Source of the DNA: Acidovorax kalamii
Lineage (GTDB): Bacteria > Pseudomonadota > Gammaproteobacteria > Burkholderiales > Burkholderiaceae_C
Direction of reading: 5' to 3'
Length of the DNA: 64,000 nucleotides
NCBI RefSeq assembly: GCF_002245625.1
Contig: NZ_NOIG01000008.1
Span: 62,001 to 126,000 of the forward strand
Position 1 is the stretch's first letter, and every line of letters begins with the position of its first letter. A program made the position numbers and the translations under genes. Shown in pieces: positions 9,689 through 18,487 of the stretch. The notes under the pieces were generated by a model, which searched no databases, was not told the origin of the DNA, and was given only the letters and a program-made list of their open reading frames with translations.

Positions 9689-10856
9689 GGCCCTGGCACG
9701 CGACGCCCGCGCGCTGGCAAATGGCGACATCGTGCTGTCGGCCCCCGAAACCGAGGTGGCCCGCCAGCTCCAGATCTGCAACGCCTGCCGCTACTGCGAA
9801 GGCTTTTGCGCCGTGTTCCCGGCTATGACGCGGCGGCTGGAGTTCGGCAAGGCCGACATCCATTTCATTGCCAACCTGTGCCACAACTGCGGTGCCTGCC
9901 TGCACGCCTGCCAGTACGCCCCGCCGCACGAATTTGCGGTGAATGTGCCGCAGGCCATGGCCCAAGTGCGCGGCCAGACCTATGCCGACTACGCCTGGCC
10001 GCCCGCGCTGGGCCAGCTCTACCAGCGCAACGGCTTGACCCTGGCCCTGGCGCTGGTGGCCGGGCTCACGCTATTCCTGCTGCTGGCCGTGGTGCTGCAC
10101 GGGCAAGGGCTGGCGGCGCTGTGGCACGCGCCCGTGGGCGGCTTTTACGGCATCTTCCCGCACAACCTGTTGGTGGGCCTGTTCGCACCGGTGTTCCTGT
10201 TCGCCGTGCTCGCGCTGGGCCTGGGCGTGCGCCGCTTCTGGCGCGACGTGACGCCCGCCACCAGCGGCGCACCGCTGACTGCCCCCGCCACGGCCGAAGC
10301 CACCGATGCCGTGTTGCGCCTCAAATACCTGGACGGCGGCCACGGCGACGGCTGCCACAACGAGGACGACGCCTACACCCTTTCGCGCAGGCGTTTCCAC
10401 CACCTCACGTTCTACGGCTTCCTGCTGTGTTTTGCGGCCACCAGCGTGGCCACGCTGTACCACTACCTACTGGGCGCGCCCGCACCCTACGACCTGCCCA
10501 GCCTGCCCAAGCTGCTGGGCGGTGTGGGTGGCGTCAGCCTGGCCATTGGCACGGCAGGCCTGTGGCGGCTGAACCAGCGCCGCCATCCGCAACACGGCGA
10601 CGCCGCGCAAAAGCCCATGGACCGCGCCTTCATCGCCCTGCTGTTCCTCACCGCCACCAGCGGCCTGGCCCTGTGGGCCGCGCGCGGCACCGCCGCCTTG
10701 CCGCTGTTGCTGTGCTTGCACCTGGGCGCCGTGATGGCGCTGTTTGCCACCATGCCCTATGGCAAGTTTGCGCACGGCATCTTCCGCACCGCTGCGCTGC
10801 TGCGCCACGCAGTGGAAAAGCGCCAGCCCCACCCCATCGGTTTGAGCGCCGACTGA
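9675..10856 (+). CDS. tcuB: TcuB: 4Fe-4S and membrane cytochrome-type electron acceptor for TcuA
   Basis: 393 residues. Two perfect ferredoxin-like motifs, CxxCxxCxxxC at residues 35-45 and again at 69-79, imply two [4Fe-4S] clusters. They are followed by about six membrane segments (from residue ~120) with histidines that could ligate haem ([22 protein letters not shown]). TcuB reoxidises the FADH2 of TcuA and feeds the respiratory chain at the inner membrane. It overlaps tcuA and is followed 39 nt later by a Bug binding protein, with no TcuC-type MFS transporter present. Confidence 0.94.
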   Translation: MQTLEALARDARALANGDIVLSAPETEVARQLQICNACRYCEGFCAVFPAMTRRLEFGKADIHFIANLCHNCGACLHACQYAPPHEFAVNVPQAMAQVRGQTYADYAWPPALGQLYQRNGLTLALALVAGLTLFLLLAVVLHGQGLAALWHAPVGGFYGIFPHNLLVGLFAPVFLFAVLALGLGVRRFWRDVTPATSGAPLTAPATAEATDAVLRLKYLDGGHGDGCHNEDDAYTLSRRRFHHLTFYGFLLCFAATSVATLYHYLLGAPAPYDLPSLPKLLGGVGGVSLAIGTAGLWRLNQRRHPQHGDAAQKPMDRAFIALLFLTATSGLALWAARGTAALPLLLCLHLGAVMALFATMPYGKFAHGIFRTAALLRHAVEKRQPHPIGLSAD

Positions 10857-10895
10857 GCCCACGACCACAACACCCCCACGATGAAGGAGACACCC

Positions 10896-11870
10896 ATGAA
10901 CAAACGCACCCTGCTGCGCAGCGCCCTGGCGCTGGCCAGCGTTCCCTTGGTCTTTGGCGCGGCCGCGCAGGACTTCCCACCCAAGAAGCCCGTCACGCTG
11001 GTCGTAGGCTTTGCCGCAGGCGGCGCGGCCGATGCCGCCGCGCGCCTGATCGCCAAGAAACTGGGCGAGAACATCGGTCAGGCGGTGGTGGTGGACAACA
11101 AGGGCGGCGCGGGCGGCAACATCGCGCACCAGTTTGTGGCCAATGCGGCGGCCGATGGCACGGTGCTGCTGTTCGGTTCGGTGGGCCCGCTCACCATCGC
11201 GCCGCACCTGATGAAGCTGACCTACGACCCGTTCAAGGACCTCGCCGCCGTGTCGGGCGGCGTGAACTTTCCGAACGTGCTGGTGGTGCACAAGGGCGCG
11301 GGCGTAAAGACGCTGGCCGAGTTCGTGCAGCTCTCCAAGAAGAAGCCCGGCAGCGTGGACTTTGCCTCCACCGGGGCGGGCTCGGCATCGCACCTGGCGG
11401 GGGAATTGTTCAACCAGCGCGCGGGCATCGACATGACGCATGTGCCCTACAAGGGCGGCGCCCCCGCGCTCCAAGACCTGCTGGGCGAGCGCATCACCTC
11501 CTACTTTGCGGCGCCGCCCACGGCGCTGCCCCATGTCGAGACAGGCAAGCTGATCCCGCTGGCCACCACCGGCCTCACGCGCCCCGCCTACCTGCCGGGC
11601 ATCCCCACCGTGGCGGAGTCGGGCTTTCCGGGCTTTGAGGCACTCAACTGGTATGCCTTCGTGGCCCCGGGCAAAACGCCGGTGCCACTGCTGGAGCGCT
11701 GGAACCAGGAGATCGTGAAGGTGCTGAACGATGCGGGCGTGAAGGAGGCGCTGAACAAGCATGGCCTCACGCCGCAGCCCACCACACGCGCCGAGCTGAC
11801 GGCCTTCATGAAGAAGGAGTCGACGCAGTGGGCCACCATCATCAAGGAGCGCAAGCTCACGGCCGAGTGA
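10896..11870 (+). CDS. tripartite tricarboxylate transporter substrate-binding protein (Bug family)
   Basis: 324 residues from the second of two in-frame ATGs. The one at 10881 precedes AAGGAGA, which correctly spaces the ATG at 10896, so the latter is preferred. A signal peptide ends near [12 protein letters not shown]. The Bug signature [21 protein letters not shown] and [17 protein letters not shown] are clear. Placement directly after tcuAB suggests it binds tricarballylate or aconitate, replacing the MFS importer TcuC. The 3' end overlaps the convergent bufBC gene by 14 bp. Confidence 0.93.
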   Translation: MNKRTLLRSALALASVPLVFGAAAQDFPPKKPVTLVVGFAAGGAADAAARLIAKKLGENIGQAVVVDNKGGAGGNIAHQFVANAAADGTVLLFGSVGPLTIAPHLMKLTYDPFKDLAAVSGGVNFPNVLVVHKGAGVKTLAEFVQLSKKKPGSVDFASTGAGSASHLAGELFNQRAGIDMTHVPYKGGAPALQDLLGERITSYFAAPPTALPHVETGKLIPLATTGLTRPAYLPGIPTVAESGFPGFEALNWYAFVAPGKTPVPLLERWNQEIVKVLNDAGVKEALNKHGLTPQPTTRAELTAFMKKESTQWATIIKERKLTAE

Positions 11871-13521
11871 CGGCCTCCTGCACTGCGCCATCTGTCCGCA
11901 CCAGCCCATCGTCCAGCAGCTGCGCCAGCCACGCGCTGAGCTGGGCGGCATCGCCGTCCCACAGCCCGCTGCCCAGCAAGGCAGTGCAGGCATCGTGCAC
12001 GGAGGCCCCTGCGTACAGATCGCCCACCCAGCGCGCCTCGGCGGCGTCCAGCGTGCGGAAATGCGGCTGAAAGCCCTTGCGCCACACCAGCAGGCCCAGA
12101 GGCGCAGGCAGCGCCACAGCCTCGGGGACTTCAGCGTCGGCATCGATGGCATTCCACAGGCTGACCACGTTGGTGGTCACCGTGCGCAGCAGCGCGCTGG
12201 GGTGCAGCACGGCGGGCCGCGTGGTCCAGTCGGTAGCGGCATGGGCCTGGTCTCTGCCGAGCACAGGCTGGTCTGCCCCATCGAAGCGGGTGCGCAGGTC
12301 CCAGTCGAGCTGCGCGAGTTCGTGCAGCTCGGGGTTGGCGGGGTACTGCTGGCGCAGCGCGTCCACCAGCCCCTCGCCATAGCGGTTCAGGCTGCGGATG
12401 TGCGGTGGGTGGGCAACGGCGTAGGCACGTGCATGGCTGTCAAAGTGATCCGATCCCATGTAGAGCGCCGTTTTGGCATAGGTGTCGGCCAGCACCTCGG
12501 CCAGCCGCGCGCGGTAGGCGTGGTGGTAGATGGGCAGGCGGCCAGTCGCCACAAAGTCCTGTGACGCGGCGGCCAATGGTTCCGCCAGCACCCGATCTGC
12601 CACCTGCCGCTGCACCGCGGCCAGGCAGGGCGCATCGGCCCCTTCGGAGGGCGGCAGCGCCACGGGGACCACAGCGCTTGGGGGCTGGGCTGTGTGGTCT
12701 GCCGCAATGCGCCGGGCGATGCCCATCTCGGCCAGCAGCTCGACCAGCGGCGGGATGTGGTCGTCGCGCTCGATCATCGCGGCCACGGCGCCAAAGCGCG
12801 CGCAGGCCTGGGCGTACAGCTCCCATACCGGCTCCGCCACCGGGTGGTCGTGTGTGTCGATGATGTGGTCACCGTTGTCGCTGTGCCCGGCCAGATGGAT
12901 CTGCTGCACGCGGTGCGCGGGCAGGGCATGCAGGTATTCCAGCGGGTCAAAGCCATGGTTCACGCTGCTCACATGGATGTTGTTCACATCCACCAGCAGC
13001 AGGCAGTCGGCCTCTTGCGCGACGTAGGTCAGGAACTGCCATTCACTCGCGCTGTCGTGCCGGTAGCGCAGGTAGCTGGAGACGTTCTCCACCACCAGCC
13101 TGCGGCCCAAGACATCCTGCGCGCGGCGGATCTGCGTGATCACGTGCCGCGCTGAGGCATCGGTGTAGGGCAGCGGGTACAGGTCGTGCAACTGCTCGGG
13201 GCCAGGGCCCGTCCAGCACAGGTGGTCGGACACCCACAGCGGCTCGATGCGGTCGGCCAGCGCCTTCACGCGCTGCAGGTAGGGCAAGTCCACGCCCTGC
13301 GCCGCACCGATGGACATGGCCACGCCATGCATCGCCACGGGGTAGTCGCGCCGCAGCGTATCCAGCACCGCCAGCGGCTTGCCGCCGTCGATGAGGTAGT
13401 TGTCGGTGATGATTTCCAGCCAGTCGAGCGGCTGCTTGCGCTCCAGGAAATCGGCGTAGTGCTGCGTGCGCAGGCCCAGACCAAAGCCGGTGCCGCGCGT
13501 GGCGATGGGTTCGTTTGCCAT
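11857..13521 (-). CDS. fused MNIO iron enzyme and partner (DUF692-DUF2063; BufB-BufC)
   Basis: 554 residues combining two proteins that are usually separate. Residues ~8-275 are a DUF692 TIM barrel (multinuclear non-heme iron oxidative enzyme) with the expected metal ligands visible: H65, D99/H100, E145-N146, D178 and the following N and H, H209, H213, D222-H224-H226 and E251. After an Ala/Pro linker (~276-300), residues ~300-554 are a DUF2063 domain ([18 protein letters not shown]), the recruiting partner for the peptide substrate. In bufferin systems BufB and BufC convert cysteines of the precursor to copper-binding thio-oxazole groups. The precursor gene lies 53 nt upstream. No BufD/DoxX gene or sigma factor is adjacent. 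Confidence 0.88.
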   Translation of the reverse strand: MANEPIATRGTGFGLGLRTQHYADFLERKQPLDWLEIITDNYLIDGGKPLAVLDTLRRDYPVAMHGVAMSIGAAQGVDLPYLQRVKALADRIEPLWVSDHLCWTGPGPEQLHDLYPLPYTDASARHVITQIRRAQDVLGRRLVVENVSSYLRYRHDSASEWQFLTYVAQEADCLLLVDVNNIHVSSVNHGFDPLEYLHALPAHRVQQIHLAGHSDNGDHIIDTHDHPVAEPVWELYAQACARFGAVAAMIERDDHIPPLVELLAEMGIARRIAADHTAQPPSAVVPVALPPSEGADAPCLAAVQRQVADRVLAEPLAAASQDFVATGRLPIYHHAYRARLAEVLADTYAKTALYMGSDHFDSHARAYAVAHPPHIRSLNRYGEGLVDALRQQYPANPELHELAQLDWDLRTRFDGADQPVLGRDQAHAATDWTTRPAVLHPSALLRTVTTNVVSLWNAIDADAEVPEAVALPAPLGLLVWRKGFQPHFRTLDAAEARWVGDLYAGASVHDACTALLGSGLWDGDAAQLSAWLAQLLDDGLVRTDGAVQEAVTRP

Positions 13522-13574
13522 GGCGGGCGGACGGCCCCGGCGCTACAACCGCAGCGCCGGGGCTGTCCGAATCT

Positions 13575-13868
13575 TCAACCTTTGATATCGCCGATGGTGC
13601 CCTTGTCCATCAGGCACTGCGCAACCGTCTTGGCCTTGAAGCCGTGGCCCTTGCAGGCGTTCTGGCCCTTGCAGCTGTGCTCGGCGGTGGCGCAGTCGCT
13701 GTTGCCCTTGCAGTCGTGGACGTTGTAGCAGTGCACCTTGTCGTTGGCGGCAATGGCCGCACCCTTGGAGCCCTTGGGCGCATCGGCCGCAAAGCTGGTG
13801 GATGCCAGTGCCAGCAGGGCGGCAGACAGGGCAAAAGAAGCAGTGGACTTGGCTTGGGTTGACAGCAT
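13575..13868 (-). CDS. bufferin-type precursor peptide (six-Cys, BufA2-like)
   Basis: 97 residues. A signal peptide ends near STSFA-ADAPK, and the mature part has six cysteines at 47, 53, 59, 66, 72 and 85 in CYNVHDCKGNSDC, HSCKGQNACKG and AQC. This is the pattern of the 6/12-Cys bufferin family, substrates of MNIO enzymes. The start ATG has CGGAG upstream. Being exported, the modified peptide would act in the periplasm, probably sequestering copper. The modification itself is inferred from the family and from the adjacent fused BufB-BufC gene. Confidence 0.85.
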   Translation of the reverse strand: MLSTQAKSTASFALSAALLALASTSFAADAPKGSKGAAIAANDKVHCYNVHDCKGNSDCATAEHSCKGQNACKGHGFKAKTVAQCLMDKGTIGDIKG

Positions 13869-14009
13869 GGTGGTAACTCCGAAAACGTTGAGGGATGAAT
13901 GAAGCGGGTAGATCACGCAACACAGTGCCGCGCTCTCTGCCTGGTAATTCGTCCCCCGCACGCTGCGGGTTACATGCAGTCCAAAAAAATCTTGCGGTGC
14001 GCCCCGGCG

Positions 14010-14507
14010 CTATTGCGCAGAGGGTTCAGTCACCGAGATGTCGGTGTGCACCAGTGTGAGCGGAAAGCGCTGGCCTGCCAGGTAGTCCTCCAGGCAGCGC
14101 AGCAGCAGCGGGCTGCGGTGGCGCTCGGGGCAGGCGCGGATCTCGTCGGCCGTGAGCCACAACGTGCGCACGATGCCGGTGTCGAGCGTGCGCCAGTCAT
14201 GGTGCGTGCCCAGCGTGCCCGCAAACGCAAACCGCATGTAAGTGAGGTCGTCACCGGTGCGGGTTTTGGTGAAGCGGTTGAGGTACACACCAATCAGCGC
14301 CGTGGGCTCGAAGTCGTGCGCGGTTTCTTCCAGCACCTCGCGCGCGCAGGCCTGGATGGGCGACTCGCCCGGGTCCAGGTGGCCTGCGGGGTTGTTGAGC
14401 TTGAGGCCGTCCGTGGTTTCTTCCTCGACCAGCAGAAAGCGGCCATCACGCTCGATGAGCGCGGCCACGGTGACGTTGGGTTTCCAGCGGTGGGGCATGG
14501 CGGGCAT
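14010..14507 (-). CDS. Nudix hydrolase, NudJ-like
   Basis: About 165 residues. KPNVTVAALIERDGRFLLVEEE at the N-terminus (from the first MP) and the Nudix box GHLDPGESPIQACAREVLEE are both intact, and the C-terminus (LEDYLAGQRFPLTL) resembles E. coli NudJ, which hydrolyses HMP-PP and other pyrophosphates. Two in-frame ATGs at 14507 and 14498 are equally possible; neither has a good ribosome binding site. It lies just upstream of the EamA gene stop on the same strand. Confidence 0.9.
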   Translation of the reverse strand: MPAMPHRWKPNVTVAALIERDGRFLLVEEETTDGLKLNNPAGHLDPGESPIQACAREVLEETAHDFEPTALIGVYLNRFTKTRTGDDLTYMRFAFAGTLGTHHDWRTLDTGIVRTLWLTADEIRACPERHRSPLLLRCLEDYLAGQRFPLTLVHTDISVTEPSAQ

Positions 14508-14535
14508 TATGACCACGCCGTATGACCCGGGGTTT

Positions 14536-15459
14536 TCAGCGGGCACCCTGCAGCGCCACAGGAGCGGCCGGTACGGGCCGCAGCACCAGCCACAGCGCCG
14601 CGCCAATCAGCCCACCGCCCGCCAGATGGGCCCAGGTTGCGGGCTCGCCCAGCAGCAGCCAGCCCCAGGCCACGCCAAACAGCGGGATCAGGAAGGTGAC
14701 GGTGAGTGCCTTGAGCGGCCCCACATCGGCAATCAGCCGGAAGTACAGCACATAGGCCAGGGCCGTGCACAACAAACCCAGCCCCAGCAGCGCGCCCCAC
14801 ACCGGCGCTGGGGCGGCCAGCCAGGCCGTTGCGGCGGCGGGCTGGCGCAGCAGCTCCCAGGCCACCACCGGCACCAGCACCAGCACCGCCCCCATCTGGC
14901 TGCCCAGGGCCACGATGCGGCTGTCGAGCCCCCCGCGCTCGGTGACCCAGCGCTTGGTAAGAAACCCCGCCAGCCCATAACAGGCCGTGGCCACCAGGCA
15001 GGCCGCCATGCCGCCCAGCACCTCGGGCGTGAGCGCCACCGGCCCGGCTTGGGCCAGCACCGCCACCCCCGCCATGCCCAGCACCACCCCGCCCACACGC
15101 GCGGCCGTGATGCGCTCGCCAAACGCCAGCGCGCCGATGAGCACCCCCATCAACGGTGTGGTGGCATTCAGGATGGCGCTGTAGCCCGCAGGCAGGCTGC
15201 GCGCGGCCATGGCAAACATGAGGAAGGGGATGCCCGAGTTCACCACCCCCAGCACCAGAGTGGCGCCCAGCTTGCCCCCAAACTGCGGGCGCAGGCGCAA
15301 CACCAGCAGCAAGAGCCCAAGCCCCAGAGCGCCAAGCAGCACGCGGGCAAAGGTGGTGGGCAAGGCTCCCAGCACGGGCGCAGCCACGCGCATCAGCAAG
15401 AAGCTGCCGCCCCAGAGGGCAGCCAGCAGAAGGAGTCGCAGGAAACTGGGCAATGGCAT
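14536..15459 (-). CDS. EamA/DMT-family membrane exporter
   Basis: 307 residues, about ten predicted membrane segments arranged as two EamA repeats (roughly 1-140 and 150-295), with the characteristic ALWGGSFLLMRVA start and PLFGVAWGWLLLGE near the end of the second repeat. The family exports amino acids or other small metabolites; the substrate is unknown. A LysR gene is transcribed divergently from 15595, so it may regulate this exporter. Confidence 0.93.
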   Translation of the reverse strand: MPLPSFLRLLLLAALWGGSFLLMRVAAPVLGALPTTFARVLLGALGLGLLLLVLRLRPQFGGKLGATLVLGVVNSGIPFLMFAMAARSLPAGYSAILNATTPLMGVLIGALAFGERITAARVGGVVLGMAGVAVLAQAGPVALTPEVLGGMAACLVATACYGLAGFLTKRWVTERGGLDSRIVALGSQMGAVLVLVPVVAWELLRQPAAATAWLAAPAPVWGALLGLGLLCTALAYVLYFRLIADVGPLKALTVTFLIPLFGVAWGWLLLGEPATWAHLAGGGLIGAALWLVLRPVPAAPVALQGAR

Positions 15460-15594
15460 GTCGGCACCTGAAAGAAAGTTCGGTCAGCGGGAAGCACAAA
15501 ACATGCGGGGTATTGTTGAAAATGTGTTCAATTCTGGCAAACGATTTATCCTCGACAGCTGTTTAGATTCACTCAACAGACAGAGTCCACGCCG

Positions 15595-16488
15595 ATGAAA
15601 CTCCCTCCGCTGATTGCGGTGCGCTTTTTCGAGGCTACGGCACGCCACCGCAGCGTGCGCGAGGCCGCACGCGAGCTGCACGTAACCCCCGGTGCGGTGT
15701 CACAGCAGGTGCGGCGCCTGGAGGATTTCCTCGGCTGTGCGCTGTTTGATCGCCTCCCGCGTGGCTTGGCCCTCACGCCTGCGGGCATGGACTACCAGGC
15801 GGCCTGCGGCGAGGCACTAGCCCGCATCGGCCACGCCACCGCCCGGCTGGCCGCCGGGGCCCGCCGCGTGGTGCGGGTGAGCTGCACGCCCGACTTTGCG
15901 GCCCAGTGGCTGGTGCCCCGCCTGCAGCATTTTCTGCAGCACGCGCCCGAGCTGGATGTGCACGTGAACAGCACCCACCGCGCGGTGGACCTGCTGGCCG
16001 AGGACATGCATTTCGCGGTGCGCCACGGCCTGGGGCCCTACCCCGGCCTGCATGCCGAGTGGCTGCTGGACGATGACCTGGTGCCCGTGTGCAGCCCGCG
16101 CCTGGTGGCACCACGCCCTTGGGCGCAGCTGGCAGACATCACCGGGCCCCGGCTGCTGCACGACGGGACCCGCGACGATTGGCGCCTGTGGTGCCAGGCC
16201 CAGGGCCTGGCGCGGGTGGACAGTGGCCAGGGGGTGGTGTTTGCGGGCGCCGGGGGTGCCGTGGAGGCTGCCCTGGCGGGGCAGGGTTTTGCGCTGGTGC
16301 AACGGGCTTCGGTCGCGCGCGAGTTGGCCACCCAGGCCCTGGTCGGCCTGCAGGCCCCGGCTGTGAAAACGCCGCTGGGCTATCGCCTGGTCTACCGCCC
16401 CGAGGCGTTGATCGACCCTGCGCTGCGGCGCTTTCGCGACTGGGTGGTGGACGAGGGTGCGCAGGCCGGAGGCATCAGCGCGGGCTGA
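15595..16488 (+). CDS. LysR-family regulator (GcvA-like)
   Basis: 297 residues. The N-terminus LPPLIAVRFFEATARHRSVREAARELHVTPGAVSQQV is the GcvA-type HTH, and the effector domain starts near residue 85 (RRVVRVSCTPDFAAQWLVPRL). It is divergent from the EamA exporter with a 135-bp A+T-richer spacer, suggesting it controls that gene. Its 3' end overlaps the convergent GNAT gene by 14 bp. Confidence 0.93.
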   Translation: MKLPPLIAVRFFEATARHRSVREAARELHVTPGAVSQQVRRLEDFLGCALFDRLPRGLALTPAGMDYQAACGEALARIGHATARLAAGARRVVRVSCTPDFAAQWLVPRLQHFLQHAPELDVHVNSTHRAVDLLAEDMHFAVRHGLGPYPGLHAEWLLDDDLVPVCSPRLVAPRPWAQLADITGPRLLHDGTRDDWRLWCQAQGLARVDSGQGVVFAGAGGAVEAALAGQGFALVQRASVARELATQALVGLQAPAVKTPLGYRLVYRPEALIDPALRRFRDWVVDEGAQAGGISAG

Positions 16489-17017
16489 CGCGAACAGTGT
16501 GGCCGCCCAGCCCCTGCACCAGGCTGCGCACCATGTAGCTCGCGTCCTCCCCGTAGGTGGCCAAGCGCTGGCGCTGTACGGCATCCTCCAACGCCTGCTG
16601 GGCATAGCCATAACGTGCCCAGTAGCCCTGCGAGCCCTGCACCGACACCAGCGCCGTGTGGCGCAAACCCTCTTGCTGAGCGCGCTCCCACAGCGGCTGC
16701 AGCAATGCATGGGCGAGACCTTGCCCCGCATGGGCAGGCAGCACCGCCATGTCGTGCAGGTACAGCGCATCGGGCTGGGCCGCTACCTCAAAGTCGCCGT
16801 GCAGCGGGGTGACCTTGCCGCGCACGCTGCGGTAGGCCGCCAGGTAGGCACACACGGTGCCACCCTGCTCCAGCACCAGCGAGCAGTTGGCCGGGCTGGC
16901 GAGACGGCGGGCAAACACCTCGCCACTTTCCACAAACCCCTCGCCATAACAGGCCAGTTGCACGGCCAGCAGGTCGGCCAGATCGCTCAGCGCCAGCGGG
17001 CGCACCACCACGGACAT
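16475..17017 (-). CDS. GNAT-family N-acetyltransferase
   Basis: 180 residues with the acetyl-CoA-binding motif in LHDMAVLPAHAGQGLAHALL (about 88-107; QxGxG-type) and a late SQGYWARYGY segment typical of the RimI/GNAT fold. Substrate unknown. It sits downstream of the riboflavin synthase gene on the same strand, 22 nt after that gene's stop. Confidence 0.88.
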   Translation of the reverse strand: MSVVVRPLALSDLADLLAVQLACYGEGFVESGEVFARRLASPANCSLVLEQGGTVCAYLAAYRSVRGKVTPLHGDFEVAAQPDALYLHDMAVLPAHAGQGLAHALLQPLWERAQQEGLRHTALVSVQGSQGYWARYGYAQQALEDAVQRQRLATYGEDASYMVRSLVQGLGGHTVRVSPR

Positions 17018-17039
17018 GAGTGAGCTTGGTTTTGGTCAA

Positions 17040-17744
17040 TCAGTGCGGCAGCACGGGTGCCTGCACGAAGTCGTCCAGCGACAGGCCCTTTTCCTTCAGC
17101 AGCGCCTCCAGCACCGGTTGCAGGCGGCCCAGGCTCTCCTGCACGGCCTCGCGCACGGTGTCCACCACCACCTGGGTGCTGCGCTCGATCTCGATGTTCA
17201 GGCGGTCGCCCACCTTTTTGTTTTCAAACACGGTGGCACGGCGCGTCTCGGGGATCATCCAGATCTCGAACCAGCCCTCTTGCCGGTTCACCTCGGCCAC
17301 CGTGAGGCTGGCGCCGTGGATAGCGATGTAGCCCTTGGCAAAGATGTAGCGGCGAAAAGCCTCGGGCACGGCCACGCGCCACACCAGGTTGTTGTCGAAC
17401 TCGCGCCGCTCGATGAGCGTGCCAGTGAAGTCCACATGGCCCGACAACGGGTGACCGCCGATCTCGGCACCGTCCTTGGCCGCGCGCTCCACGTTCACAC
17501 GGTCGCCCTGCGCGTAGCTGCCCAGCGTGGTGATGTTCAGGCTCTGCAGCATCACGTCGAAGTTGGCCTGTGTGGGCGACAGGATCTCGGTGACCGTGAG
17601 GCACACGCCATCGGTGGCCACACTGGCGCCAATGGCCAGGTCCTGGCAGAAGCCCTCGGGGAAATCGAGCGTGAACGTGCGCAGCCCTGCGCGGTCGTGG
17701 ATGGCGGCAATGCCTGCCGTGGCTTGGACGATGCCTGTGAACAT
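17040..17744 (-). CDS. ribE: riboflavin synthase, alpha subunit
   Basis: 234 residues from MFTGIVQ; the frame extends 16 codons upstream but MFTGIVQ is the invariant start of the family. Two lumazine-binding halves are visible: GASVATDGVCLTVTE and GGHPLSGHVDFTGT in the first, and YIFAKGYIAIHGASLTVAEV and IPETRRATVFENKKVGDRLNIE in the second. It dismutates two 6,7-dimethyl-8-ribityllumazine molecules to riboflavin. A ~25-residue C-terminal extension (LQPVLEALLKEKGLSLDD) exceeds the E. coli protein. It is away from other rib genes; no FMN riboswitch was recognised upstream. Confidence 0.92.
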   Translation of the reverse strand: MFTGIVQATAGIAAIHDRAGLRTFTLDFPEGFCQDLAIGASVATDGVCLTVTEILSPTQANFDVMLQSLNITTLGSYAQGDRVNVERAAKDGAEIGGHPLSGHVDFTGTLIERREFDNNLVWRVAVPEAFRRYIFAKGYIAIHGASLTVAEVNRQEGWFEIWMIPETRRATVFENKKVGDRLNIEIERSTQVVVDTVREAVQESLGRLQPVLEALLKEKGLSLDDFVQAPVLPH

Positions 17745-17950
17745 AAGCGCAGCTTTGGTGACGGGGGCGCAGAGAGCGGCTAGATGCCACATTACGCTTG
17801 GAGTAAGAGTCTCAATTTTGCCAAACTCCTCGCCTTTGACTCAACGATTGGCACGTCGTGTGCGTGACGCTAGCGTCCAATCGCCCGAAAGCCAGAGACT
17901 CAACAGGGTCACCCAACGCGCAGCATTGACGAATGCACGACGTACCTTGA

Positions 17951-18487
17951 TCAGATAACGACTCGGGCTGAAGGTGGACTCATACCACGGGCGGCAAGCA
18001 TATTTGCCTCTCTGCTACCAGGGCGAATACCTACATGGGCAGTCGCCATCCAACGAAATGGCTGATGACCTTGCTCGCGGCAGGCATCGGTCAGCGCCTT
18101 CAATTGCGCGAAAGCCGGTTGCTTGAGCTTGGCTTGAAGCCAGTCGAGCTTTGCCAAAACAATTTTGACTTCCCCTAGGCTGGATGCGGAGTGCGGCTCC
18201 ACCCATACCGCAAACTCTTTCTTTCCTGGTGGGAGCACGCCCAGACCAAAATCCCAACGGTTGGAACGCGCTTCGACCAGCTTGAATGCGAGATCCATGT
18301 CCAAACTGCCGGTAAAACGGGTGTTCGCGGATTTGCCTTCGATTTGTCCTCTGTAGCGGTTGTCCACAGCAGTTTTCCCCGTCGCCACAGTCAGTCCAGC
18401 GGCAATCACCGCCTTCTCGAACGCAGACTCCGAAGGTATAGGCGCAACAAGAGCTTTCCGTTTGGTGTCAGGTTTCCTCGTGCTCAT
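17951..18487 (-). CDS. uncharacterised partner of the AAA ATPase
   Basis: 178 residues, no signal peptide or membrane segment. The start overlaps the ATPase stop by 4 nt, so the pair is cotranslated. A central GSLDMDLAFKL, then FAVWVEPHSASSLGEVK, and KLDWLQAKL show a D...E...K spacing that could be a degenerate PD-(D/E)xK nuclease core, but this is only a suggestion. The C-terminus is PFRWMATAHVGIRPGS. Base composition is visibly lower in G+C than the flanking ribE and phytase-like genes. Confidence 0.75.
   Translation of the reverse strand: MSTRKPDTKRKALVAPIPSESAFEKAVIAAGLTVATGKTAVDNRYRGQIEGKSANTRFTGSLDMDLAFKLVEARSNRWDFGLGVLPPGKKEFAVWVEPHSASSLGEVKIVLAKLDWLQAKLKQPAFAQLKALTDACREQGHQPFRWMATAHVGIRPGSREANMLAARGMSPPSARVVI

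Noticed and set aside
17745..17950. FMN riboswitch upstream of riboflavin synthase
   Set aside because: No conserved RFN-element helices could be picked out in this spacer.
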